From contig CAMJPM010000019.1 of assembly GCA_946407725.1 (NCBI GenBank), positions 1 to 41,653 on the forward strand: a stretch of DNA of 41,653 nucleotides, in the 5' to 3' direction. The number at the start of each line of letters is the position of its first letter. The stretch's first letter is position 1. Positions 31,691 through 39,854 of this stretch are shown here, piece after piece. The notes beneath the pieces were generated by a model, which saw only the letters and a program-made list of their open reading frames with translations, did no database searches and was not told the DNA's origin. The DNA is from an uncultured Lachnospiraceae bacterium. GTDB taxonomy: Bacteria; Bacillota; Clostridia; Lachnospirales; Lachnospiraceae. A program made the position numbers and the translations under genes.

Positions 31691-32836
31691 ATGGGATTCG
31701 ATTATTTTGTTTTCTATACTGAAGCAAGTGTGGTATGCATAATAATTCTGTTGATCATCCTGATAACAGACAGGGTATATAGTACAAAGCAGGAAAAACA
31801 GATCTGGTTTGGCCGGGCCATAACTGCATTCATTCTCTATTTTATTTCCGATGCCTGCTGGGCAACAATGCTGAGCGGAACATTTCCTAAGGTACGGTTT
31901 TTTGTTGTTCTGTTTAACTACACGAATTATATCTTTCTGGCCCTTATGGGATATGGAATGTTCATGTTTATAGCGGTTTCGGAAAAAATGCCCTTCAGGA
32001 AAAGCTTTTATAAAAAGATCCTGTGTTTTCTTCCGGTTCCGGTCTCCATATTGTTTATAACGGCAGCTTATATCATAGACCCGCTGTTCTGGATCAATGA
32101 GAGCAATGAACTCAATGATCTGTACTTTCTGCTGCTGATATCTGTGCCGTCATGCTATTGTATGGCGGGCTTTATCCTTTCCATTAAATATGCGGGAATG
32201 GCGGATACAAAGGAGAAGATGCGGCAATATCTGCTCATAGGGAGTGTTCCCTTAAGCGTAGGGGCTTTTGGCATGCTTCAGGTTGTTGTCCTTAATGCAC
32301 CGACTTTCTGCTTTGGATGTACCATCATGTGGCTGTGTTTTTATATACAGAATATGCAGGCTCTGATCTCCATTGACGATCTGACACATCTCAATAACCG
32401 GGGGCAGATAAACCGCTATATAGAGCAGTTACACTACAGCGAAGATTCGAAGATCTATATCCTGATACTGGATATCAACAGGTTTAAGGGGATCAATGAC
32501 ACATACGGACACGCAGAAGGGGACAGGGCGCTTATCGTTGCTTCGGATGCTTTAAGACAGACCTGTGAAAAGATTAAAGCTCCTGTTTTTCTCGGCAGAT
32601 ATGGAGGCGATGAATTTGTGATCATCCTTCAAAACCCGGGAGAAGATGAGAAACCGGAGCATATTGCCGGTATGATCCGAAGCATGATATCAGAAAAACA
32701 AAAGGAAAATGAGCTGCCCTATGATCTGGAGTTCGGCATAGGGTATGATGAGCTTAAGGATAGTAAGGATACAGTAAATGAATGCCTTAAGCGTGCTGAT
32801 AAAAATCTGTATCTCAATAAAAGATCGATCGTATAA
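31691..32836 (+). CDS. Membrane diguanylate cyclase (GGDEF)
   Basis: About seven N-terminal hydrophobic helices (residues about 5-215) form a membrane sensor module with no named domain that I recognise. A GGDEF domain follows (about 220-381): SIDDLTHLNNRGQINRYIEQ, ILDINRFKGINDTYGHAEGD and the active site RYGGDEFVIIL (about 307-315). The inhibitory RxxD I-site is missing; the equivalent position reads KAPV. It should therefore make cyclic-di-GMP without that product feedback. It follows the M15 lipoprotein gene by 20 bases. A likely effector is the PilZ protein at 17229. Confidence 0.92.
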   Translation: MGFDYFVFYTEASVVCIIILLIILITDRVYSTKQEKQIWFGRAITAFILYFISDACWATMLSGTFPKVRFFVVLFNYTNYIFLALMGYGMFMFIAVSEKMPFRKSFYKKILCFLPVPVSILFITAAYIIDPLFWINESNELNDLYFLLLISVPSCYCMAGFILSIKYAGMADTKEKMRQYLLIGSVPLSVGAFGMLQVVVLNAPTFCFGCTIMWLCFYIQNMQALISIDDLTHLNNRGQINRYIEQLHYSEDSKIYILILDINRFKGINDTYGHAEGDRALIVASDALRQTCEKIKAPVFLGRYGGDEFVIILQNPGEDEKPEHIAGMIRSMISEKQKENELPYDLEFGIGYDELKDSKDTVNECLKRADKNLYLNKRSIV

Positions 32837-32842
32837 CGGTTA

Positions 32843-35092
32843 TTAAGCCTGAATACAGATCTTATTGTTGTTAGATGACATAAGCACATTATAGCTGTGA
32901 CGGTCATCATTGATATCAGGCTTGTTCAGTTCGCCGTTATCTTTTATTATGATCTCAGGAGCTCCTGTAAATCTGAGGACACATTCACCAAGCACAGTAT
33001 TTTTACCGCTTTTTTCCTCTGTATTCTTAAATATTGAAAGGGCAATATCCTTTGCTTCCTCTATCTTTTTCTCTTCAATTCCCTGCTCTTTAAGGTTATC
33101 ATTTATCCAGCTTAATACCCGGTCATATTCTGCGGGAGTGTATTCAAAGGAATTCATTTTAACCTTTTCAAAATCCGGATCATCCAACATATATGGTATG
33201 CTTTCACTTCCCTTAATGATAAGGACGAATCCGAAGAAAATAGCCACTGCGGAAATCTGGGCAAGCAACATTCCCACGCCCATGGAAACTATGCCGCCAT
33301 TCAGGCAGAAGGTTACACAGAAGAGAATTGGAAAGAGGGCTGTACGGAATACAACCATCATACAGGACCACAGCGGTTTTTCCGTATCACCGTAGTAGTC
33401 CCCTAAGAATCCTCCTACAGCAGCCGCAATAAGACCTACTGAACAGTACCTTATACATTTGATCAGTTCTGCTCTTAAAGGGGAGTCTTCAATTCCGTAA
33501 AGCAGCAGTACTAAATTAGGCAGTAAAAGTAAAACAAGAGAAAAGGCTATGCCGACAAAAAGACAGACTGTCAAAGCTTCATCAAACAGAGTCTTTACAC
33601 CTTCACTGTTTTTTTCACCGTAATATGTGGCAAACAGATACTCTCCAGCCTCGGAAGGTCCTTTGATCATCTGGTATATTTCCAGCATGGCGCAAAGTAC
33701 AGTATTGGCTATCAGGTAACCGCTTCCCCAGAACAGAAGTATTGCTTTTGTAAAAGCCGCTGATACTGCTGACATACAAAGTCCTGAAACATTGGATTTA
33801 AGCGAATATTTTGCAAATCTGTAAAGATCCCGGAATGAAAACCACAGGCGTATCCTGTAGGTATTGCTTTTTTTAAGAAAGTGGATGGAAACAACCAGGA
33901 GATAAAAGATATAGCTAAACAGGGTACCAAGGGCAAGGCCTCCCATTCCCATTAAATTCGACAGAAAAATGGATCCGCCCACATTAACGAAAAAGGAGGC
34001 CAGATATCCGGCATAGGAGAGCATATCATCCCCTTCGGAAGAGACCATTTCATCTAAAAATGTGGCCAGTGCCATAAATGGGGGTACCAAAATATAAAAT
34101 TTATAATACTCTCTTGCAAATGTTCCGATCTGCCCTGAAGCCGAATAGTATCTTAAATACAGATCCTCCGTGAAATAGAAAAGAACAGTCTGCAAAACTC
34201 CCAGGAATATGTTTGCAAAAAGACCCAGCGTAAAGAGCCTTCCCGATTTTTCATAATCACCTTCTCCCTTGGCTATGGCACAGAGATTTGAACAGCCGGA
34301 GGTTATAAAAGTGGAAATAAATGTACTTAAGGAAACAAGGGGAAACATAATAGAAGTTGCCGCCAGTGCATCCATCCCCAGAACCTGTCCCGAAACAACG
34401 CCGTCAACCATTGTCAGGGCAACGGCAAAAACAAAACCGATGGAGTATTCAAGGGCACGGGAACGATACTCTCTGTTGATGAAGCTTGGCTTCAGTACGG
34501 ATCTGAAGGCATTGGCCAGATTGCCTTGTTCCTTAAATTCCCTTCTAATAACTGTACAAGCTTTAAGCAAAACCGTGCCTATAAGTGCTACGGAAATACA
34601 AGCCGAAAAAGCATTGTTGCCAAGGTCTGCCATCTCTTCAATAAAATCTTCCTTTGTCCAGTCTCCAATGATAAATCCGAAAAACAGAACGGCAGAAGGA
34701 GGCGTTGAAAGGTATAATACCGCAGTATTAACAAGAATCTGGATAAAATTGAAAACCACTATCTCCCTGGTACCGAATTTATCTTCATCCTTAATAAGGC
34801 TCCGGTATATCACACCTATCAGCGCCATCGAGGATGCCTCAAAGATCGCTACAAAGCTGTATTCCGGATTTCCGTATATCAGGAAGTCTGCAGTTATGCA
34901 GCTTACAAACGTCCCAAAGAACCCCACCAACGGACCGCACATAATCGATGCCACTACCTCGATGGATTCACCAAGCCATATGGAATCGTCATGGGTCAAT
35001 ATGACAATGAGATAATCAATGGAACAAGACAAAAAAGCAACTATAAAGATCTGTAAGATCCGGTTGATTATAGACCGTAAATTGATTTTCAT
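32843..35092 (-). CDS. Fusion: membrane-sensor/ECF-S-like + MATE flippase + ATPase-like tail
   Basis: I choose the ATG at 35092 (AGAGGG nine bases upstream); a frame extension to 35164 starts inside a repeat. The 749-residue protein has three parts. Residues about 1-190 are five or six membrane helices (GESIEVVASIMCGPLVGFFG, FVAIFEASSMALIGVIYRSL) resembling ECF substrate-binding or 5TM sensor modules. Residues about 200-640 are a MATE/MOP-type flippase of about 12 helices (VFAVALTMVDGVVSGQVLGM, MFPLVSLSTFISTFITSG). The last about 100 residues are soluble with GECVLRFTGAPEIIIKDNGE, like a degenerate RsbW/GHKL ATPase domain. It is convergent with the GGDEF gene (six bases apart) and downstream of the homospermidine synthase. 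Substrate unknown. Confidence 0.75.
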   Translation of the reverse strand: MKINLRSIINRILQIFIVAFLSCSIDYLIVILTHDDSIWLGESIEVVASIMCGPLVGFFGTFVSCITADFLIYGNPEYSFVAIFEASSMALIGVIYRSLIKDEDKFGTREIVVFNFIQILVNTAVLYLSTPPSAVLFFGFIIGDWTKEDFIEEMADLGNNAFSACISVALIGTVLLKACTVIRREFKEQGNLANAFRSVLKPSFINREYRSRALEYSIGFVFAVALTMVDGVVSGQVLGMDALAATSIMFPLVSLSTFISTFITSGCSNLCAIAKGEGDYEKSGRLFTLGLFANIFLGVLQTVLFYFTEDLYLRYYSASGQIGTFAREYYKFYILVPPFMALATFLDEMVSSEGDDMLSYAGYLASFFVNVGGSIFLSNLMGMGGLALGTLFSYIFYLLVVSIHFLKKSNTYRIRLWFSFRDLYRFAKYSLKSNVSGLCMSAVSAAFTKAILLFWGSGYLIANTVLCAMLEIYQMIKGPSEAGEYLFATYYGEKNSEGVKTLFDEALTVCLFVGIAFSLVLLLLPNLVLLLYGIEDSPLRAELIKCIRYCSVGLIAAAVGGFLGDYYGDTEKPLWSCMMVVFRTALFPILFCVTFCLNGGIVSMGVGMLLAQISAVAIFFGFVLIIKGSESIPYMLDDPDFEKVKMNSFEYTPAEYDRVLSWINDNLKEQGIEEKKIEEAKDIALSIFKNTEEKSGKNTVLGECVLRFTGAPEIIIKDNGELNKPDINDDRHSYNVLMSSNNNKICIQA

Positions 35093-35147
35093 ATCCATTT
35101 TCCCTCTAAGTATCATTCTGAAAGCCGGGCCATTTATAGTCCGCTTA

Positions 35148-35219
35148 CCCTCGCCGGGAGGCATCCCATATCAAAGATATGGGATAATCCCTCGCCGGGA
35201 GGCATCCCACATCAAAGAT
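35148..35219 (-). repeat. 41-bp tandem palindromic repeat between MATE and hss genes
   Basis: A 31-base block (CCCTCGCCGGGAGGCATCCC, then A-T/C-ATCAAAGAT) occurs at 35148-35178 and 35189-35219 with one mismatch. In the first copy ATCCCATATC/GATATGGGAT (35163-35172/35176-35185) is a perfect 10-bp hairpin around AAA; in the second only ACATC/GATGT remains. The minus-strand reading contains CATCTTTGATG, also present at 30839-30849. There is no clear terminator T-run. Confidence 0.85.
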
Positions 35220-35238
35220 GTTATCGTTCAAGCATTTA

Positions 35239-36549
35239 TCATAGCCGGGTGACCGTTACCGGCATGAATTTTGATACATAGGAAATGATCTCCTCCGGAT
35301 CAGTATATTCCGGAAACAGAATTCCTTCATTGGGATGATTGATGGCATACCGTATCGCGGCAAAAAGAGAGGCCGATACAATAAGGATCGAAGGTGAGTC
35401 TTCTATCTTCCCATCATAGGAAAGCGCCGTTTCAACATGGACCGGACTGAAATTCTTTCCCTCCACACATATTCCGACGGCTTCTCCGCCTGACAGCATC
35501 CTGTCTTTTGTGATCAGTTTCTGTTTTGAGTTTGTATCATGAAATACTGACCTCAGGGCAAGATCACAGGGACGGTATACAAATATAACTGTGGGTGCAT
35601 ACTCTATTTCGCCCTCTTCATTCCTTGAGGTATAATAATCATGTATGGAAAAAACCTCTTCATGGGCATCCACACAGCCTTCAAAGCCTTTGCCCAGAGA
35701 ATAGGCGGGTGTTCTGATATTTTTACCCATTTCATCAAGTACCAGGGTTCCGTCCGGCCGGCTGTAATATAATACCTGGTCTGCAGATAATCCGATCCTT
35801 TTCAACACCTCACTTAAAGGCGTTTCCGTTCCCACCTTTATGATGGCGTGATCGTTCATCTCCTCATTAAAGTCAGATACATTCCAGGTGGAGTAAACCG
35901 TATCGGGATCTTCTTCAATATCAGATTCGGTGTAGTCAAAATCCGATTCGATAAAGGAACTTACCTTAAGCTCCTTTGCGAGAAGAGACCATTTCCCTTC
36001 AGATATCAGTTTTTTCAGATAATCACGCCTGCAGGAAACAAACTCTCCTTCATCCATCTCCACAACATTCTGAAGGGCTGTCTTTGTGAAAACACTTACA
36101 AGGCCGGGATTCATGCCAAACTGGAGTACCCCGGTGGCTTTGCCTTTAGACTCCTTACAGAGCTCCTTATAAGAGAGAAAATGATCTCTGTACATTACAG
36201 GCTTTATTTCATAGAGATCATCAAATTGATCATCAGAAGCAGAAACAAAATGGATTCCCCTGCTTACACATTCTCCCGCTAAGATCAGGCTGTCATTTCT
36301 TTCGGCAAGGCACAGCAGGAAGTCCCCTTCATTAAGGAAATCAAAAATTCTCTTATAGTTGGTGCTGTTCATCTCGAAGTTTATGAAGTTTTCCTCTTTT
36401 CCGCCGGCTGAGACAAAGTAGTCAGACGCATCCTCACTGCAGTCCGTGATCATAATATCTTCCGGAGAAAACAGCTTCTCGCCCAAAAGAAGATTCAAAA
36501 GGGATCTTCCTACGCATCCAAGTCCTAAGATCATTATTTTTGCACTCAT
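35239..36549 (-). CDS. hss: Homospermidine synthase
   Basis: The start at 36549 is set by GGGAGGACAG on the minus strand; an upstream GTG at 36567 is rejected. The 436-residue protein has an N-terminal Rossmann motif (IMILGLGCVGRSLLNLLL), the family-like GVLQFGMNPGLVSVFTKTAL, AYSLGKGFEGCVDAHEEVFS with the following YAPTVIFVYRPCDLALRS, and the end SPSILIVSASLFAAIRYAIN, HPNEGILFPE. These match bacterial homospermidine synthase better than saccharopine dehydrogenase. The enzyme makes homospermidine from putrescine, using NAD. It has a strong promoter and is divergent from the NRPS gene. Confidence 0.85.
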   Translation of the reverse strand: MSAKIMILGLGCVGRSLLNLLLGEKLFSPEDIMITDCSEDASDYFVSAGGKEENFINFEMNSTNYKRIFDFLNEGDFLLCLAERNDSLILAGECVSRGIHFVSASDDQFDDLYEIKPVMYRDHFLSYKELCKESKGKATGVLQFGMNPGLVSVFTKTALQNVVEMDEGEFVSCRRDYLKKLISEGKWSLLAKELKVSSFIESDFDYTESDIEEDPDTVYSTWNVSDFNEEMNDHAIIKVGTETPLSEVLKRIGLSADQVLYYSRPDGTLVLDEMGKNIRTPAYSLGKGFEGCVDAHEEVFSIHDYYTSRNEEGEIEYAPTVIFVYRPCDLALRSVFHDTNSKQKLITKDRMLSGGEAVGICVEGKNFSPVHVETALSYDGKIEDSPSILIVSASLFAAIRYAINHPNEGILFPEYTDPEEIISYVSKFMPVTVTRL

Positions 36550-36591
36550 ATCTGTCCTCCCTAACACTGCCGCTTTAGCAGTTTTCTTAAA

Positions 36592-36620
36592 ATTTTATAT
36601 AGGGAAAAAATGTTTGTCAA
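36592..36620 (-). promoter_or_regulatory. Sigma-A promoter for homospermidine synthase
   Basis: Reading the minus strand: TTGACA (36620-36615), 17 bases, then TAAAAT (36597-36592). The -35 is perfect and the -10 matches five of six. The predicted start lies about 35-40 bases before the ATG. It probably also drives the downstream MATE fusion gene. Confidence 0.8.
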
Positions 36621-36707
36621 GTTGATGGCTTATCCGTTGCAATTCAGGTTCTGTAAGTCTGCTAAGATCGCAGCGTTTTTTCTTTACTACTATTATTGTC
36701 CTGATAG

Positions 36708-36716
36708 TGTTATAAT
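36708..36716 (+). promoter_or_regulatory. Extended -10 promoter for the NRPS gene
   Basis: TGTTATAAT is a perfect extended -10 element about 47 bases before the NRPS start codon. No good -35 hexamer is spaced at 17. It is divergent from the homospermidine synthase promoter, with the two -35/-10 regions about 90 bases apart, so one regulator could affect both. Confidence 0.6.
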
Positions 36717-36762
36717 CGTAAATGGCTCTCAACGATCATAAGGAAGTGAATGGTATATAGGG

Positions 36763-39714
36763 ATGAATACTGATTATTTTGATGCGCTTGATGTTTTCGA
36801 TGAATTTGACAAACTGAAAAAAAATTATCCGGATAAGGTGGTATTAAGTGAGGGATTGAAGGAAACGGATCTGACGGTTACAGAATTAGATGATATTTCA
36901 TCAAGGGTATACCGCTATCTGAAGGAGCAGAATATTGGGAAAGAGGATATGGTAAATATCTTTCTTCCCAGAGGCTGCGCCGTGATAGCCTGTCTTTTCG
37001 GGGTATGGAAGGCCGGTGCTGCCGCTGTCATACTTGAGGATGACTATCCGAAGGAAAGGGTCGATTTCATCAGAAAAGACAGTAACTGTATAATAGTGAT
37101 AGATAAAAGTGCCTGGGAGACCATCCTGAAAACAGACCCCCTTGACGGCCATGAACCCCTTGACCTGAAAGCTGCCGCTTTTGCCGTATACACCTCCGGA
37201 ACCACCGGAAATCCCAAGGGCATCCTTCATGAATACGGGAAGATTGCTGTCTGTTATTTTACAACCCACTGGAAGGGAGAACCGATATTTCAACGAAATG
37301 ATGTGTTTCCCGTATTTTTCCCCATGAATTTTGTGCCTGTGGTGATGATCGCATCCATAATGCTGATCAACGGTGTAAAGATTTTAGTTGTGCCGGATCA
37401 TATCCGGAAAGATCCGAATAAGCTTAAGAATTGTTTTTTGGAACAAAAGGTCAATAATGCCTATATACCTCCATCTCTGTTTCGTTCCATGAAGGATTAC
37501 GGACCATATTTAAAAAGCGTATATATCTGCTCAGAGCCTGCCAACGGGATCTGGCGGGATCCGGATGATATCCGTATACTTAACAGCTATGCCAGCTCCG
37601 AGACGGCAGCAACTGTTACGGCAGCGCTGCTCGACAAGCCATGTGAGATAGCGCCCATCGGAACTCCAACCACAAATTTGCAGGTCTTTATCCTGGACGA
37701 GGAAGGAAAAGAGGCCTCCGCCGGCCAGGCAGGGGAATTATGCTGTGAAATGCCATATACCAGAGGATATATAAATCTGCCCGAACAAAATGAGCGGACA
37801 TTTATAAATGGAATTTACCACACCGGAGATCTGGCAAGAAAGGGTTCGGACGGAAATTATTATCTCATTGGAAGGATCAAGGATACTGTTTCCATAAACG
37901 GCAAGCGGGTAGAGCCTGCAGAGGTTGAGGCAGCTATTAGAAAGGTCACAGGGATCGACCGGGTAGCGGTATGCAGTTTTTCCGGAGAAAACGGATCCTA
38001 TCTCTGTGCATATCATCTCGGAGATACAGACATAGATATCAACGGACTTAAAAAAATGCTGAAGGAGCATATTCCTTACTATATGATCCCTTCCTTCTTC
38101 ATAAAGCTGGACAGATTTCCGGAAAACGCCAACGGAAAGCTGGACAGAAGGGCTCTTCCCCGACCTTCTGCCGTGGATTACCTGACTGATTACATTTCCC
38201 CAACAAATGACATTGAAAAAGCGATCTGTGATTCCATGCAGAAGATCCTCTCCATTCCAAGGATAGGCATAAACGATGACTTTTTCCGGCTTGGAGGTGA
38301 TTCTCTGCTGCTGTTAAAGCTGATAGTGGATCTGAACTTCAAAGGGCTCAGTGTAGAGGATGTTATTCTCGGGAAAACACCCAAGGGAATAGCAGAGATA
38401 TATGGAAAAAAAGAAATAAATGGATCCGGTGATATTGATGAAGAGGATAGGAAATGCAGGGAAATACCATGCAGGATAACCAGAGATCAGCAGGAAATAT
38501 ATAATTATCAGCAGATCTCTCCCCAAAACTGCATGTATAATATTTACTCTTTAATGAGAGTGGAGGACATTGATGCTAATGAGCTTTCACTCGCCCTTAA
38601 AAAAGTGATGGAAAATCACCCGGCTCTTATGACAGTATTGGAAAAAGACGGGGACGGAAACGTCCTGCAGCGTTATGCTCCGGAGCTTATGAAGGAGATC
38701 GAAGTGGAAGAGGTCTCAGAGGAAGAGCTTATGGGGATGAAGGATGACCTGGTGAAGCCCTTTGAAATGCTGGGACACCCCCTTTTCAGATGCAGGGTCT
38801 TTTCAACCCCGGAGGCAAGCTACTTTTTTATGGATTTCCATCACATCATATATGACGGCTTTTCATCGACCATAATATCCAATGATATTACAAGGTCTCT
38901 TGCAGGAAAGGCATTGAAAAAGGATTACTATTACCGCTACATGTCAAAGCGGGTGGAAGAAGAGAAATCGGCAGAAGCAAAGAAATATTTTGAGTCCAAA
39001 TACGGGAATACAGACTGGACAAAGATACTTAAGCATGATTTTGAGCTTCCGGACAATCCTGCGGATATGGTTGAGCTTGAACTGAATATCAGTAAAAAGG
39101 AATATGATGCCTTAAAGGAAAATATGGGACTAGGGAAAAATATCCTGTATATAACCGCAGGCCTGTTTGCCCTTGCCTATGAAAGTTCTGACAGTGATGT
39201 GATGGTCTCATGGGTATATAACGGAAGGAACACCAGAGAGGATATGGACATAGTCGGAGTGCTGTTTCACGATCTTCCCGTTGCATTACATTTAAGGGAT
39301 GATCTTCTCATGGCAGATGCCGTTGAAGATATCAGGGAACAGATTAAAAAGGGTGTAGAGTTTTCAAAATATCCTTATCTCAGATATGAATATTCCAGGG
39401 TGATGGTAGATGATTCCGTATGTATCATGTATCAGGAAAACATTTATGATTTTAATATCACATCAAAATATAATACCAGGCTTATCGAGATAGAAGAGAA
39501 AGACAGGGCTGCCCAGAATTCATTAGATATAGAGGTTATTGATGATAAGGAGGATGGTTACCTTTTAATGGATTATTCAGCCAGGTTCTATAAAAAGGAT
39601 ACCATTGAAAAATACGCATATCTGGTGAGAAAGATCGCTAAGATGATTGCAGGATATCGGGACTTCGGTCACATGACGGTTAAGGAATTTCTGGGTAAGT
39701 TAGAAGGGGGATAA
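36763..39714 (+). CDS. Single-module NRPS: adenylation, carrier, condensation
   Basis: The 983 residues contain an adenylation domain (A3 YTSGTTGNPKG at about 141-151, A5 region SYASSETAA near 275, A7 YHTGDLA, A8 GRIKDTVSINGKRVEP, A10 ENANGKLDRRAL), a carrier domain with phosphopantetheine Ser near 514 (DDFFRLGGDSLLLLKL), and a condensation domain with HHIIYDG near 692. No thioesterase, reductase or second carrier follows. At the position usually holding the substrate-binding Asp (after A3, in FPMNFVPVV) an Asn appears by eye (about residue 189), as in aryl-acid activating domains. The start lacks a well-spaced ribosome binding site (AAGGAAG is about 16 bases upstream). Product unknown. Confidence 0.9.
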   Translation: MNTDYFDALDVFDEFDKLKKNYPDKVVLSEGLKETDLTVTELDDISSRVYRYLKEQNIGKEDMVNIFLPRGCAVIACLFGVWKAGAAAVILEDDYPKERVDFIRKDSNCIIVIDKSAWETILKTDPLDGHEPLDLKAAAFAVYTSGTTGNPKGILHEYGKIAVCYFTTHWKGEPIFQRNDVFPVFFPMNFVPVVMIASIMLINGVKILVVPDHIRKDPNKLKNCFLEQKVNNAYIPPSLFRSMKDYGPYLKSVYICSEPANGIWRDPDDIRILNSYASSETAATVTAALLDKPCEIAPIGTPTTNLQVFILDEEGKEASAGQAGELCCEMPYTRGYINLPEQNERTFINGIYHTGDLARKGSDGNYYLIGRIKDTVSINGKRVEPAEVEAAIRKVTGIDRVAVCSFSGENGSYLCAYHLGDTDIDINGLKKMLKEHIPYYMIPSFFIKLDRFPENANGKLDRRALPRPSAVDYLTDYISPTNDIEKAICDSMQKILSIPRIGINDDFFRLGGDSLLLLKLIVDLNFKGLSVEDVILGKTPKGIAEIYGKKEINGSGDIDEEDRKCREIPCRITRDQQEIYNYQQISPQNCMYNIYSLMRVEDIDANELSLALKKVMENHPALMTVLEKDGDGNVLQRYAPELMKEIEVEEVSEEELMGMKDDLVKPFEMLGHPLFRCRVFSTPEASYFFMDFHHIIYDGFSSTIISNDITRSLAGKALKKDYYYRYMSKRVEEEKSAEAKKYFESKYGNTDWTKILKHDFELPDNPADMVELELNISKKEYDALKENMGLGKNILYITAGLFALAYESSDSDVMVSWVYNGRNTREDMDIVGVLFHDLPVALHLRDDLLMADAVEDIREQIKKGVEFSKYPYLRYEYSRVMVDDSVCIMYQENIYDFNITSKYNTRLIEIEEKDRAAQNSLDIEVIDDKEDGYLLMDYSARFYKKDTIEKYAYLVRKIAKMIAGYRDFGHMTVKEFLGKLEGG

Positions 39715-39772
39715 TTATGAAGGCGGGCGGAATCCTGCTGATCCGGAGGGGGTTCTGAAAAGATAGGTATGA

Positions 39773-39781
39773 TGCTATAAT
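39773..39781 (+). promoter_or_regulatory. Extended -10 promoter before the AAA-ATPase gene
   Basis: TGCTATAAT is a perfect extended -10 element about 74 bases before the ATG at 39855. A weak -35 (TTCTGA, 39753-39758) lies 17 bases upstream. It gives the ATPase gene its own transcript after the NRPS gene. Confidence 0.6.
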
Positions 39782-39794
39782 GGTATCCGTACCT

Positions 39795-39815
39795 GGCAGA
39801 ATAACCCGTTCTGCC
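39795..39815 (+). other. Small hairpin in the 5' leader of the ATPase gene
   Basis: GGCAGAA (39795-39801) and TTCTGCC (39809-39815) are perfect arms around TAACCCG, just downstream of the predicted transcription start and about 40 bases before the ATG. An operator or RNA structure is possible; nothing decides it. Confidence 0.5.
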
Positions 39816-39854
39816 TTCAGCTAACGCCCATGGAAAAAGGAGATAACCCATATT

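Noticed and set aside
34269-35015. 248-residue plus-strand open frame opposite the MATE fusion
   Set aside because: It lies wholly antisense to a protein with clear membrane topology and family motifs, has Ser/Thr/Ile-rich low-quality composition and no ribosome binding site. It is a shadow frame.
35093-35164. N-terminal extension of the MATE fusion
   Set aside because: It starts inside the tandem palindromic repeat; a well-placed AGAGGG supports the internal ATG.
39717-39758. 13-codon mini-ORF after the NRPS gene
   Set aside because: No ribosome binding site, no conserved feature, and it ends before the promoter of the next gene; chance is the simplest explanation.
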